Below are positions 1 through 8,936 of a stretch of DNA of 64,000 nt, in pieces. Source of the stretch: an uncultured Chitinophaga sp. (GTDB lineage: Bacteria; Bacteroidota; Bacteroidia; Chitinophagales; Chitinophagaceae); NCBI RefSeq assembly GCF_946479755.1, contig NZ_CAMLHC010000039.1, forward strand, positions 1 through 64,000, given 5' to 3'. Below the pieces are notes generated by a model. The model was given only the letters and a program-made list of their open reading frames with translations. It was not told where the DNA came from and searched no databases. Each line of letters opens with the position of its first letter. Positions within the stretch are counted from its first letter, which is position 1. A program made the position numbers and the translations under genes.

Positions 1-180
1 CTGAGCCAGGACCCGCCGGAGCATAAAGAAGTACTGGCTGCTTTACAGAAGACGACGCCCGTGATCACCGGTAATTCAGCGACGATCACCCTGCGGTTTA
101 AAAATTACCCTACCTATAAGCTGATTTACAAGCTGGTGAAAGTGAATAACGATTGGTTGATTAATGGTATTTCAAATTAA
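1..180 (+). CDS. 3' end of an unknown protein
   Basis: The first 59 codons are open in frame 1 and end at TAA (178-180); the start lies outside the window. The visible tail alternates short polar and hydrophobic stretches and ends in KLVKVNNDWLINGISN. That ending (a K-V-x-x-x-W-x-I-x-x-I strand) is typical of the last beta strand of NTF2-like/DUF3828-like or lipoprotein domains, but no family can be fixed from 59 residues. It converges with the SusD gene of locus 1. Confidence 0.6.
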   Translation: MSQDPPEHKEVLAALQKTTPVITGNSATITLRFKNYPTYKLIYKLVKVNNDWLINGISN

Positions 181-292
181 GTCGCCTTTTTATTTTTCAT
201 TTACAGTTGAAGGAAGCCGGTCACGGAATAGGTCTCCCGGATCCAATGATCAGTGCGCCCATAACATATACCGGCTGTTGTATAAAAAACAA

Positions 293-317
293 CGGCAGGC
301 TTGTGACGAGCCTGCCG
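293..317 (-). terminator. Intrinsic terminator of SusCD locus 1
   Basis: A perfect 9-bp stem (CGGCAGGCT / AGCCTGCCG) with a 7-nt loop is followed on the minus strand by TTGTTTTTTA. It lies 24 bp after the SusD stop and also separates that operon from the convergent gene at 1-180. Confidence 0.8.
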
Positions 318-340
318 GGGACAATTTTATTTGTATGATG

Positions 341-2242
341 TTATTGCTGTGCGTCGATCGCTTCTTTCAGATTATCTATCGGCGGCCGGTTTTGCTCGTA
401 TCCTGAATAACCGAAATTTTGATTCAGCCGGCCTTCCCTGTTGGCATCGATGTCTGACTGCGGCACAGGCCATAATATATGGTAAGGGCTTGCCGTGAAC
501 AACACGCCGTATACTGTCTTTACGCCTTTGTTGTAAAAATTATTATACCTGCTCACGCGTTCATACCAGTAGTTGCTCCGGGAGAGGTCCGCCATGGTAT
601 ATGTTTTACCAAACTCGTCTGTTTTATGGGTCAGCGCAAAAATGTAGGATACGCGGCTTAGTTCCATATGCCGCAGTTCTTCATAAAAAAGCTCCCTGGC
701 TCTTTCATCCATGATAGTCCCCATGGTTATTTCGCCGGCGGTATACATTTTGGTACAGTGCGCGCGGCGACGGATGGCATTCACATCTTCAGCCGCCAGT
801 GCCAGCTCTCCTTTCCAGAAATAGGCTTCTGCCCTCAGGAGGTAAGTTTCTGCCAGCCTGTAGATGTACCAGTCGCTGGCGCCCCCATTATAGCTATCTA
901 CTGTCTCATTACGCGGTGATTCGATCCATAGTTTGTAGTGAGGCCATTCGAACCAGGTTCTGATCGTATCTGTTACCAACAGTTTACCGGTGTTGCTGTA
1001 CTTCTGCAACGGTTTTCCATAGTAGGGATCTCCGGCGGTGAGTAATGCCGGATTGTTGTAGACCATATCTTCCATGCGCATCCAGTTGCCAGTGCCGGTG
1101 CTGTGCCGCAAATCACCGGCATCATCCCAGATGGTGTTGGAACTGTACCAGGTAGGCCTTGTGATAGCGACGCCCCTGCCGTAGGTTTTACGCAGGTCTA
1201 TCTTGTCGCGCGTTAATGTGTAACTGGTGCTTAGACCAGGCTTGCCGGATGGCGTGCTGATAAGCTGGTTACCGGAGCCGGAAATAAAAGGAACGGCATT
1301 TCTCATGCAGGAGATATCGATACGGCTGTTGGCAAATTCTTCCCGGCTGATGACATTAAAGATGGTTTCCCTGTTGGCCGCAATGGATTTGTTAGGTCCG
1401 CGGTGCAGGTCCCATATTACGTTCCTGGTGATGTTATGAACGGCTGGCATGGGGTTGACAAAAGTGCCGAAGGGCGCTGTCATAAGCGCATACCCGGAAC
1501 CGTTAATAAGGGTATTGGCCACCGCAATGGCATTATCAAACTGTCCGGCGGCCAGGTAACACTTTATCAGCAGTTGTTGACAGGCGCCTTTGTTGACCAT
1601 CCCGAAATCACTGTTGGCGGGTACATGCTTCACGGCGAATTCCATATCGGCAATCAGCTGTTGCAATATCACCTCCCGTTTGGTAGAGCGGAAATTAAAC
1701 TTCGGCATAGTGATTTCTTTTGTCAGCAAGGGGATATCTCCAAAATCAAATATCAGCCACAGGTAGCGGAAGGCCCTGTGGAAATAAGCCATTCCCATCA
1801 TCTGATTCCGCAGGGTGGAGTCGAGCCCCGGTACTTTGTCTAAGTTAGACACAATGGTGTTGGCATACTTGATACCCTTATATCCTTCAAACCAGAAAAA
1901 GTTGATCCTGTTGGTATTAACATCATTGTTATTGGAGATAGGCGTAATCATGGCATTCAGGTCCTGCGCCGGACCGGATTTATCCGTGGTACCGTTGACA
2001 GCCACTTCTGAAAAGAGCAGGTCTGTGAGTATGGGCGCGCCGTCACCGGTCCACACGTAGGTAAGATTTCTGTTGCAGCTGCTAATGGCGGCCTGTAGCC
2101 CTTCTTTGGAAGTAAAGGTAACAGAAGGTTCGTAAAAAGACTGCGGATCAGGCTTCAGCCAGCCTTTGGAACAACCTGAAGGTAAATGTAACGCAGCTCC
2201 CAGCAACAGGATGTGGATCGTTTTATGAAAGGTGGTCTTCAT
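341..2242 (-). CDS. SusD/RagB-family outer-membrane lipoprotein (locus 1)
   Basis: This is a 633-residue surface-exposed lipoprotein that captures substrate for the adjacent SusC channel. The signal peptide ends in a lipobox with Cys at residue 24 (LPSGC). It is followed by the K-x-W-L-x-P-x-P N-terminus and long TPR-like helical region usual in SusD. The C-terminal part has the family pattern R-x-A-E-x-Y-L-L-R-A-E-A (residues about 475-490) and ends in a Q-N-x-G-Y-type tail. At 633 residues it is longer than most SusD proteins (about 480-560). It follows the SusC gene by 21 bp. The substrate cannot be read from sequence, as no hydrolase is linked to this locus. Confidence 0.9.
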   Translation of the reverse strand: MKTTFHKTIHILLLGAALHLPSGCSKGWLKPDPQSFYEPSVTFTSKEGLQAAISSCNRNLTYVWTGDGAPILTDLLFSEVAVNGTTDKSGPAQDLNAMITPISNNNDVNTNRINFFWFEGYKGIKYANTIVSNLDKVPGLDSTLRNQMMGMAYFHRAFRYLWLIFDFGDIPLLTKEITMPKFNFRSTKREVILQQLIADMEFAVKHVPANSDFGMVNKGACQQLLIKCYLAAGQFDNAIAVANTLINGSGYALMTAPFGTFVNPMPAVHNITRNVIWDLHRGPNKSIAANRETIFNVISREEFANSRIDISCMRNAVPFISGSGNQLISTPSGKPGLSTSYTLTRDKIDLRKTYGRGVAITRPTWYSSNTIWDDAGDLRHSTGTGNWMRMEDMVYNNPALLTAGDPYYGKPLQKYSNTGKLLVTDTIRTWFEWPHYKLWIESPRNETVDSYNGGASDWYIYRLAETYLLRAEAYFWKGELALAAEDVNAIRRRAHCTKMYTAGEITMGTIMDERARELFYEELRHMELSRVSYIFALTHKTDEFGKTYTMADLSRSNYWYERVSRYNNFYNKGVKTVYGVLFTASPYHILWPVPQSDIDANREGRLNQNFGYSGYEQNRPPIDNLKEAIDAQQ

Positions 2243-2263
2243 CGTAAAATCAGTTTAGTCTTT

Positions 2264-5200
2264 TTAGAAAGTAGCGGTAAGGCCTACTGTATAATATCTT
2301 GGCATCAGGGAGGTCGTTTCCGGGTCCCAGTATTCCCATTCCTTCGCCCATACCGCCACATTGCGTATCCCTGCATATACTTTGAACTGGCTCATATCCA
2401 TTTTCCGTGCGATGTTCCGGGGCAACGCATAAGAGATGGCCACATTGTCCAGCCGGATGTATGTTTTATCAATCACCCGTGGGGGAGTTATATTTTGCAC
2501 ATTGGTGGAGTTCAGCCGGGCATATTTATCGGAGGGGTTTTCCGGCGTCCAGTATTTTCTGACGTAAGAATTGGTCCTGTCTGTACCGGCGCCAAAGTTA
2601 TTCAGATAGTCAGTAGAAGTTTGTTTGTGGCCCCAGTTTGCGTAGATATTGAAAGAGAGGTCGAAGTTCCCGAACAGCGTAAAATCGTTACGCAGTGTCC
2701 AGCGGAAACGCGGCGTGGTATAGCCCAGGAACTGCTTATCCTCGTTGGTGTATTTTCCATCGTTGTTCACATCTTCCACTTTCACGTCGCCGGGTATTTC
2801 TCCATAGCGGGCAGCCTGGTCTCTTTCGTGTTCCTGCCATATGCCTGATACATGGTAGTTCCAGATAGCGCTGATATCATGACCAATGAACCATCCGTTG
2901 GATATATCGCTGATCTCTTTGGAGCCGATTACTTTGCCGTCTGCATCCAGCTGGTCTTCATACGTATAGTAAAGGTGCTTCACTTCATTTCTGTTGAAAA
3001 AGAAGCCGAAGGTGGTGGACCATTCAAAGTTTTTCCGCTGCATATTCAGCGAGGTGAGACCCAGCTCAAAGCCTCTGTTGATCACTTCTCCCAGGTTAGT
3101 GGTGACCGTGCTAAAGCCGGTAAAGTCGGGCAGCGACTGGTTCATCAGCAGGTCGGTAGTGGGCATGTAATATACTTCCATGTTACCAGTGATGCGGTTG
3201 TTGAGGAAGCCGAAGTCCACTCCTATATTCCACGAGGAGGTGGCTTCCCATTTCAGGTCATAATTAGCCATCCGGTCTACATAGAGCTGGGACAGCTCGT
3301 ATACCGTGCCGTTTGTTTGCACATAGGCATAACGACCGGCGCCGGTAGTGAGGTTTGACAGCGCCTGGTAGATACCGATGGACCTGTTGCCGTTCATTCC
3401 CCATGACAGGCGTAATTTACCGGTACTCATGGGTTGCCAATGGAAGAAGCGCTCGTCTGCAAAGTTCCAGGCAAATGCCAGCGACGGGAAGGTGGCGCGG
3501 GGATTCGATACCCCGAAAGCGGAATAGCCATCCCTGCGGACAGAAGCCGTCAGCATATATTTGTTATCATAAGCATAAAATACACGGGCCATCAGCGCAT
3601 CGCCGGTGCTCCGCTGATCGTTGCTGCTGATGGTTGTTTTTAACGGATTGGCAGCGCCGATATTATGAAATCCCAGCGCATCCGTAGGGGAAAAGTCGCG
3701 TGCGGTAATACTTTCGTTCCAGGACTGATGTTCTTCCGCATTCTGCAGCAGTGTTACCTTTACGTGATGTTTGCGGGCGAAGGTCTCGTCCCACGAAATA
3801 ACGTTGTCTATCTGCCAGTCGAAATTTTTGGTGTTTTCCCGGATTACTTTTCCGTTATCAGACCATAGTGGGTTTTGTGACGATTCGTGATACCTGTTGT
3901 AGAACCATTGCATGCGCGGAGAGAAGTTCAGCTGGTAGGTGATATGCAAAGGCAGTTTGATGGTCTGGTAAATGGTGGTGTTTAAAACGGTATATCCTTT
4001 TTCCAGCCGCTTATACTGGTTACTGAAAGCAGAGTTGGTACCCTGGCTTACACTGGCGCCCATGGGATAAGGGTCCAGTTTTTCGTTCTCCTCATAAGGC
4101 AGCGCAAAGGGTGAGTTATTGATAATCTGGCCGCCCCAGTCTACGGCGAAGTTACCGTCCGAGCGGTCCTGGAAATTGATGTTTACGCCGGTATGCATCC
4201 ATTTGTTAATCTTTCCGTCCAGCTTGATATTAGCCCTGTAGGCGCGATATTTATCGCCTACAACAATACCTTCGTTGTTGAGATATCCCATCGAAAGGTA
4301 ATAGTTCAGCACATCCTTGTTCCTTCCCGAAAAGCTCACGTTATAGTCCTGCTGCACCCCTTGCTGAAAGGAGCCTTTGAACCAGTCATAGGTTTGACCG
4401 TTGGTATAGTTGGCCCGTTCTTTATCGAACAGGCCTATGCGGCGTAACCATATATCGTCCGGGTCGCCGGTCAGCGCGTCATAAGCCCGCCAGTCGTCCA
4501 TCGAGATACCGTACTTTGCGAGATTGGCTTCCGTTGGTTGTGTATATTTTGCGGGAGTGGCCCATCGGGTGGTGCTGTTAAACAGGTCGGTGCGGTAGTT
4601 CAGGTATCCCTGCGCATCATACACCGGCCGTTTGCGGCCTTGTGTGGCGATGCCGGTGTTGGCGCTAAAGCGGATAGCAGGTTTGTCCGTGGTACCTTTT
4701 TTTGTGGTGATGATCACCACGCCGTTGGCTGATTTAGCGCCGTAGATAGCTGCGGCAGAGGCATCTTTCAACACATCAAAATGTTCTATGTCCTGTGGGT
4801 TGATTTCCGACAGCTCCCCAAAAAATATGACCCCGTCCAGCACCACGAGCGGATCATTGCTGGCTTTTAAGGACCGTTGCCCCCTGATCAGCATGTCCCC
4901 TCCTCCTTTGGCCGAAGTATTTTGTCCTACGTATAATCCCGGAACACCGCTTCGCAGCAGGTCCTGCACCGACCGGGGACTTTCCTTCTCCAGCCTGACC
5001 GTCTTCAGCTGGCTGATGGCGCCTGTGAGATCTTTTTTCCGCATGGAGCCGTAGCCTACCACAACCACTTCACTGATCTTCTGTTCGCGGCTCTTCAGCG
5101 ATACCAACAATGAAAAATCGGCGCCCGGTTTCAGGTTATAGCCGGTGAGCGTCTGACTCTCAAAACCTACATAGGAAAAGGTAAAAGCGTACCCTGCACC

Positions 5201-5437
5201 CGATGGCAATCGATTGAAAAAAAAGACACCATTAGTGTCTGTTTGTACAGAAGCAGAAAAGTTATTCGCTGCGTTTCTGACAGTAACGCTCACACCCCAG
5301 AGGGCTTCGCCGGTAGCTTCGTTTTTAACGATGCCTGTCACATCGGCGCGTTTTTGCCGGGCGTGAAGAAACAGGGGGAATAGGCAAAGCATCGCCGCTA
5401 TGCCCAGCAGGGCATATGTGGAATTCATTTTTTTCAT
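2264..5437 (-). CDS. SusC/RagA-family TonB-dependent transporter (locus 1)
   Basis: This is a 1057-residue outer-membrane channel driven by TonB. A signal peptide (about 1-26) is followed by a CarboxypepD_reg-like beta-sandwich (about 33-115), the TonB-box-like EVVVVGYG motif, and the plug with DVLKDASAAAIYGAKSANGVVIITTKKG-type hallmarks. A roughly 22-strand barrel follows, ending in an aromatic residue (TATF). Unlike the SusC proteins of loci 2 and 3 it has no N-terminal secretin/TonB (STN) signalling domain, although a FecR/sigma pair lies directly upstream. A hairpin terminator lies between FecR and this gene, so SusC-SusD probably form their own transcript. Confidence 0.93.
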   Translation of the reverse strand: MKKMNSTYALLGIAAMLCLFPLFLHARQKRADVTGIVKNEATGEALWGVSVTVRNAANNFSASVQTDTNGVFFFNRLPSGAGYAFTFSYVGFESQTLTGYNLKPGADFSLLVSLKSREQKISEVVVVGYGSMRKKDLTGAISQLKTVRLEKESPRSVQDLLRSGVPGLYVGQNTSAKGGGDMLIRGQRSLKASNDPLVVLDGVIFFGELSEINPQDIEHFDVLKDASAAAIYGAKSANGVVIITTKKGTTDKPAIRFSANTGIATQGRKRPVYDAQGYLNYRTDLFNSTTRWATPAKYTQPTEANLAKYGISMDDWRAYDALTGDPDDIWLRRIGLFDKERANYTNGQTYDWFKGSFQQGVQQDYNVSFSGRNKDVLNYYLSMGYLNNEGIVVGDKYRAYRANIKLDGKINKWMHTGVNINFQDRSDGNFAVDWGGQIINNSPFALPYEENEKLDPYPMGASVSQGTNSAFSNQYKRLEKGYTVLNTTIYQTIKLPLHITYQLNFSPRMQWFYNRYHESSQNPLWSDNGKVIRENTKNFDWQIDNVISWDETFARKHHVKVTLLQNAEEHQSWNESITARDFSPTDALGFHNIGAANPLKTTISSNDQRSTGDALMARVFYAYDNKYMLTASVRRDGYSAFGVSNPRATFPSLAFAWNFADERFFHWQPMSTGKLRLSWGMNGNRSIGIYQALSNLTTGAGRYAYVQTNGTVYELSQLYVDRMANYDLKWEATSSWNIGVDFGFLNNRITGNMEVYYMPTTDLLMNQSLPDFTGFSTVTTNLGEVINRGFELGLTSLNMQRKNFEWSTTFGFFFNRNEVKHLYYTYEDQLDADGKVIGSKEISDISNGWFIGHDISAIWNYHVSGIWQEHERDQAARYGEIPGDVKVEDVNNDGKYTNEDKQFLGYTTPRFRWTLRNDFTLFGNFDLSFNIYANWGHKQTSTDYLNNFGAGTDRTNSYVRKYWTPENPSDKYARLNSTNVQNITPPRVIDKTYIRLDNVAISYALPRNIARKMDMSQFKVYAGIRNVAVWAKEWEYWDPETTSLMPRYYTVGLTATF

Positions 5438-5466
5438 TGTTGATACGCGGTCTTATGTTAGGCAAT

Positions 5467-5496
5467 AAAAAGTCCCTCGTTGCGGCATGCAACGTT
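5467..5496 (-). terminator. Hairpin between FecR and SusC of locus 1
   Basis: CGTTGC (5478-5483) pairs with GCAACG (5489-5494). On the minus strand the hairpin is followed by AGGGACTTTTT. It sits 30 bp after the FecR stop and would separate sigma-FecR transcription from SusC-SusD. Confidence 0.55.
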
Positions 5497-5525
5497 GCGG
5501 GGAAATGCTGTCTGAATTATTTTGG

Positions 5526-6572
5526 TTAATTTTTCTTCCTGATGATATAGCTGCGTTCTTTTTTTTCAATAATAAGATGGTTGAGCAGGGCTATATCGTT
5601 CAAAATCGTTTCTAATGAATCTGTTTTATGTAGTCTTCCTGAGAAGTATTTATTTTGTAAATCGGAGGGGTAGTAATAGATATCTACCTGGTAATAGCTG
5701 CTCAGCTGGTCCAAAACCCCGGAAAGCAAAGACGCATCAAAGGTATACCAGTCGGGCCGGCGAACGGTATATGTTTTATTAGTGGCCGGACCGGCTTTTA
5801 CCAGGTGTTCTGCCGGCCTGTGTTTGACGTTTGCCAGCATTGTCATTTTATTATAGGTCAGCTCGTCACCGGGCTGCAGCACGACCTTTTCTTTCCACTT
5901 TGTATGTACCGGATCCATGGCTGCCGCCTGTACTTTACCCGTATGCAGCTTCAGGGTGATCACATCGCTTTCTGCAAATGCCTGCACTGTAAAAGAAGTG
6001 CCCAGCACCGTGGTAGCCAGCTTGTCTGCATACACCTTAAACGGCCGGTCTTTATCTGCTGCTACGTGAAACAAAGCCTCTCCTGACAGATATACCGCTC
6101 TTCCTTCCCCCGCCCCGAAAGGCTCATAAAACCGGATGCTGCTATGCGGTGACAATACCACCGAGGAACTATCCGCCAGTATAACGCGCATGGGCACACC
6201 GGAACCATTCCGTTTCTCCGTCATTCCCCTGTCGGGGCGGGAAGATATTTCTCCTGCTGCTGCAAGCGGCTTCGGACTGGAACGATACATCCACCACAAT
6301 CCCATAGCCAGACCCGCGACCACAGCAGCGGCCAGCCAATAGGCCTGTCGTTTCCGGCTCCTTCTGAAAACGTTGTTGCTGACAGCTTTAAACATCTTTT
6401 CAGAAAGCGCCGGATCCACTTCTCCATTCGCTTCAAAATTATCCCAGTCCTCCTCCGTCATGTACCGGTTCCACTCCCCGGAATGATGACGAAGATATTC
6501 CAGCACCCGCTTCTTTTCATCGTCACGGCATTCATTCCTGAAATATCTGTCAATTAGTTCCCTTGGTATCAT
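5526..6572 (-). CDS. FecR-family anti-sigma factor (locus 1)
   Basis: This is a 348-residue inner-membrane regulator that holds the ECF sigma factor encoded just upstream. The order is a cytoplasmic sigma-binding region (about 1-75), one membrane segment (about 79-95, WLAAAVVAGLAMGLWWMY), a periplasmic FecR domain (about 125-220, with the G-E-A-L-F-H-V motif near 166), and a C-terminal DUF4974 domain (about 275-345). The DUF4974 domain resembles STN and normally meets the STN domain of a SusC protein. The partner SusC here lacks STN, which makes the input unclear. It lies 79 bp downstream of the sigma gene. Confidence 0.92.
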   Translation of the reverse strand: MIPRELIDRYFRNECRDDEKKRVLEYLRHHSGEWNRYMTEEDWDNFEANGEVDPALSEKMFKAVSNNVFRRSRKRQAYWLAAAVVAGLAMGLWWMYRSSPKPLAAAGEISSRPDRGMTEKRNGSGVPMRVILADSSSVVLSPHSSIRFYEPFGAGEGRAVYLSGEALFHVAADKDRPFKVYADKLATTVLGTSFTVQAFAESDVITLKLHTGKVQAAAMDPVHTKWKEKVVLQPGDELTYNKMTMLANVKHRPAEHLVKAGPATNKTYTVRRPDWYTFDASLLSGVLDQLSSYYQVDIYYYPSDLQNKYFSGRLHKTDSLETILNDIALLNHLIIEKKERSYIIRKKN

Positions 6573-6651
6573 TTTCAGCTTGGATATGAGGTGCCCTCTT
6601 CATTATATCGTTTGAAAAAAGCGCATCCCCTAATGAGAAGATAAATTTTTT

Positions 6652-7200
6652 TTAGCGCAGCAATAAGAGTATCAATAGCATCAGGGATTTCCGTAAATGC
6701 TTGATTGCAAGCGCCATATGATTTTCCACTGTCTTAACAGACAGGGAAAGCAGTGCCGCGATCTCTTTATAGGATTTAAATTCATAACGACTGAGCTCGA
6801 ACACTTTTCTTCTTACCGGGGGCATCTTCACCACTGCATGTTGTATGCGCTGCTGCAACTCCTTCACTTCCACCATATCGGAGCTATGCCATGCATCGCT
6901 CTCCGCTGGCTTTTCCATCTTCAGCACCCTTTCCCTGGCGGCATCCTTCCTGAACAAATCGATGCAGGTGGTCCGGGCAATATGGAATATCAACTTGCCC
7001 ACCTGCTCAGACTCATCCAGTTGTTGCCTGTAATTCCATAATTTAATAAAGGTGATCTGCGTAGTTTCTTCTGCGATATATTGGGAGTTCGTTTTGGAAA
7101 GGACATATAAGTATACCTTCCGATGGTATTCATTGAACAGCTCTCTGAAGACGGAAGTATTCCCTTCTTTCAATGCATTGATCGTATGGAACGTGGACAT
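6652..7200 (-). CDS. ECF RNA polymerase sigma factor (locus 1)
   Basis: This is a 182-residue sigma-70 family protein of the Bacteroidota ECF type. Region 2 (about 20-90) carries the A-E-E-T-T-Q-x-T-F-I-K-L-W pattern. Region 4 (about 120-170) has the S-Y-K-E-I-A-x-L-L-S-L-S-V-K-T-V-E-N-H helix-turn-helix. The protein ends in a hydrophobic run (LMLLILLLLR), as do the sigma factors of the other two loci. A 22-bp inverted repeat lies just upstream of the start. Confidence 0.92.
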   Translation of the reverse strand: MSTFHTINALKEGNTSVFRELFNEYHRKVYLYVLSKTNSQYIAEETTQITFIKLWNYRQQLDESEQVGKLIFHIARTTCIDLFRKDAARERVLKMEKPAESDAWHSSDMVEVKELQQRIQHAVVKMPPVRRKVFELSRYEFKSYKEIAALLSLSVKTVENHMALAIKHLRKSLMLLILLLLR

Positions 7201-7209
7201 GATTTAAAT

Positions 7210-7231
7210 ATAGGAAATCACTATTTCCTAT
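7210..7231. promoter_or_regulatory. Inverted repeat upstream of the locus 1 sigma gene
   Basis: ATAGGAAAT and ATTTCCTAT form a perfect 9-bp inverted repeat with a 4-nt spacer. It is centred 20 bp before the sigma start codon, inside the expected promoter or 5' leader. It could be an operator or an RNA hairpin. A TTTG (-33-like) lies about 10 bp farther upstream on the minus strand. Confidence 0.4.
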
Positions 7232-7307
7232 CTAAAATACAAAAAAAGGCATGGGAAGCGATAAAATTTTTAAAAAAACACATCAGCCCCGGAAAGGCAA
7301 ATTTCGC

Positions 7308-8936
7308 CTAATGCACCCTATCGATGCTGTACAAAACCTCCGCTATCGCTTTCCCCGTACTGCCACCTGGCATCTGTATCTTCAACAGCGCACCTACTGT
7401 TGGCGCTATATCAGTAATGCCAACGGTATGGTAACTAACTCCATGGGGTATACGCCACCCGAACCATATCAAAGGAATATGGGTGTCATACGAGTACATC
7501 GTGCCATGCGTTGTCCCCATAATACTGCCGTTCTTCACTCCAGGCGCCGGTACCACCATCATGTCCCCGCTGCGTTTGGCATGCCAGCCGTTGAGGTACA
7601 TATCATTGAAAGGCGCAGGAAGATAACCATTGTGCATTTCTTCCGCGGTCATCACATCGGCGATACCGGGAATGGCTTTCAGGTACGCCTTAATCAACTG
7701 CTGCACCGCTGCCAGCGGTACGCCGGCCTTACTGATAGCGGCCGTATCGAGGTACAGCTGCGAACCGGCATCAGAGAGGATGGCTTTAGGCACGCCCAGC
7801 TGCTTGCTGATAACTTCATTGAGCGCAGCGGCCCTGCCTATTTTCTCTGCCCTGCCAGGCAGACGATGGTCCTGCAGGAAGCCCGGCGAGTTGATGGCGC
7901 CGTGGTCGGCGGTAAGGAAAACGAGGTAGTCGTTACCGTAGCGTTTGTCCAGCCAGGTAAGGAATTCGCCGAGTTCTTTATCCAGCCGCAGGTACATATC
8001 TTCCATTTCGATGGCGTCGGGACCGAAGCTATGACCAGCGATATCCGGCGTCGAGAAGCTGAGCGCCAGCATATCCGTGGCGGTGCTACCCAACGCATAC
8101 CCCTGAATGGCAGCTTTCGCAAAATCCAGCGTCAGCGTGTTGCCCAACGGTGAATATTTCAGCAGGTCATAGTCTTTCCCCTGGTTGAACTGATGAATAA
8201 ACACCGGCTTATCTTCTCCCGGCAGGGGCACTTCATAGTGTTTATCATCAGCGGTGCTGGCGGTATAGGAAGCAAGAGGATATAATGTTTTCCAGGGCTG
8301 CTGTATATATTTTGCGGCCCGTTGTTCTTTGTTGAACGCTGTTGCCCATGCAGGCAGGCTGTCCATATACCAGGTGCTGGTAATGAAATTGCCCGTAGCG
8401 TCGTCGTACCAGAAGGCGGCATTGGCGCCGTGACCGGCGGGCAATATCGCGGCCCTGTCTTTCAGCGCGATGCCTACTACCCTGCTCTGGAAACCGGTGC
8501 CTATACGTAGTTCATCTCCGATGGTGGTACTCATCAAGTGACGTGGCGACATACCGCCCGCAGTTGTTTTAGTTCCTCCGATCGTATTGACGGCACTATC
8601 ATACACGCAGTAAACAGACTTACCCGTCTGGCGGTCATACCAGTCGTTGCCGACAATACCATTCAGCGCCGGACCGGTGCCGGTGTATACGGCGGCGTGC
8701 CCACTGGCGGTAACGGACGGTACGTAGTTGATCATCGTTTGTTCGCAGCTGAAACCTTCGCGGAGCAAACGTTTAAATCCCGTGTTGCCGTAACGGTTAT
8801 AATACCGGTACAGGTAGTCCCACCGCATCTGGTCTATCATAATGCCTACGACCAGCTTCGGCCGCTCCAACTGTTGCGCAAAAAGGCTGTTGCCGGCAAG
8901 AAGTATTGCCAGCAACAGTGTAGAATGGGTTTTCAT
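7308..8936 (-). CDS. pafA: PafA-type alkaline phosphatase
   Basis: This is a 542-residue alkaline phosphatase superfamily phosphomonoesterase with a cleavable signal peptide (about 1-20), predicted periplasmic. All PafA active-site residues align at a constant offset of three: nucleophile Thr76 (P-S-V-T-A-S-G-H), Asn97 (G-N-D-W-Y), and Lys159 with Arg161 (A-L-K-D-R). Zinc ligands are seen as Asp35, D-x-x-G-H-S-F-G-P, T-A-D-H-G-A and T-T-H-G-T. The K-x-R pair marks monoesterase rather than diesterase activity. The start overlaps the stop of the metallophosphoesterase gene by 4 bp (ATGA), so the two are co-translated. The assignment to phosphate scavenging is inferred from this context. Confidence 0.9.
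   Translation of the reverse strand: MKTHSTLLLAILLAGNSLFAQQLERPKLVVGIMIDQMRWDYLYRYYNRYGNTGFKRLLREGFSCEQTMINYVPSVTASGHAAVYTGTGPALNGIVGNDWYDRQTGKSVYCVYDSAVNTIGGTKTTAGGMSPRHLMSTTIGDELRIGTGFQSRVVGIALKDRAAILPAGHGANAAFWYDDATGNFITSTWYMDSLPAWATAFNKEQRAAKYIQQPWKTLYPLASYTASTADDKHYEVPLPGEDKPVFIHQFNQGKDYDLLKYSPLGNTLTLDFAKAAIQGYALGSTATDMLALSFSTPDIAGHSFGPDAIEMEDMYLRLDKELGEFLTWLDKRYGNDYLVFLTADHGAINSPGFLQDHRLPGRAEKIGRAAALNEVISKQLGVPKAILSDAGSQLYLDTAAISKAGVPLAAVQQLIKAYLKAIPGIADVMTAEEMHNGYLPAPFNDMYLNGWHAKRSGDMMVVPAPGVKNGSIMGTTHGTMYSYDTHIPLIWFGWRIPHGVSYHTVGITDIAPTVGALLKIQMPGGSTGKAIAEVLYSIDRVH

Noticed and set aside
7251..8153. 300-codon plus-strand ORF
   Set aside because: It lies opposite the pafA gene, whose catalytic residues and signal peptide are intact; the plus frame has no protein-like features.
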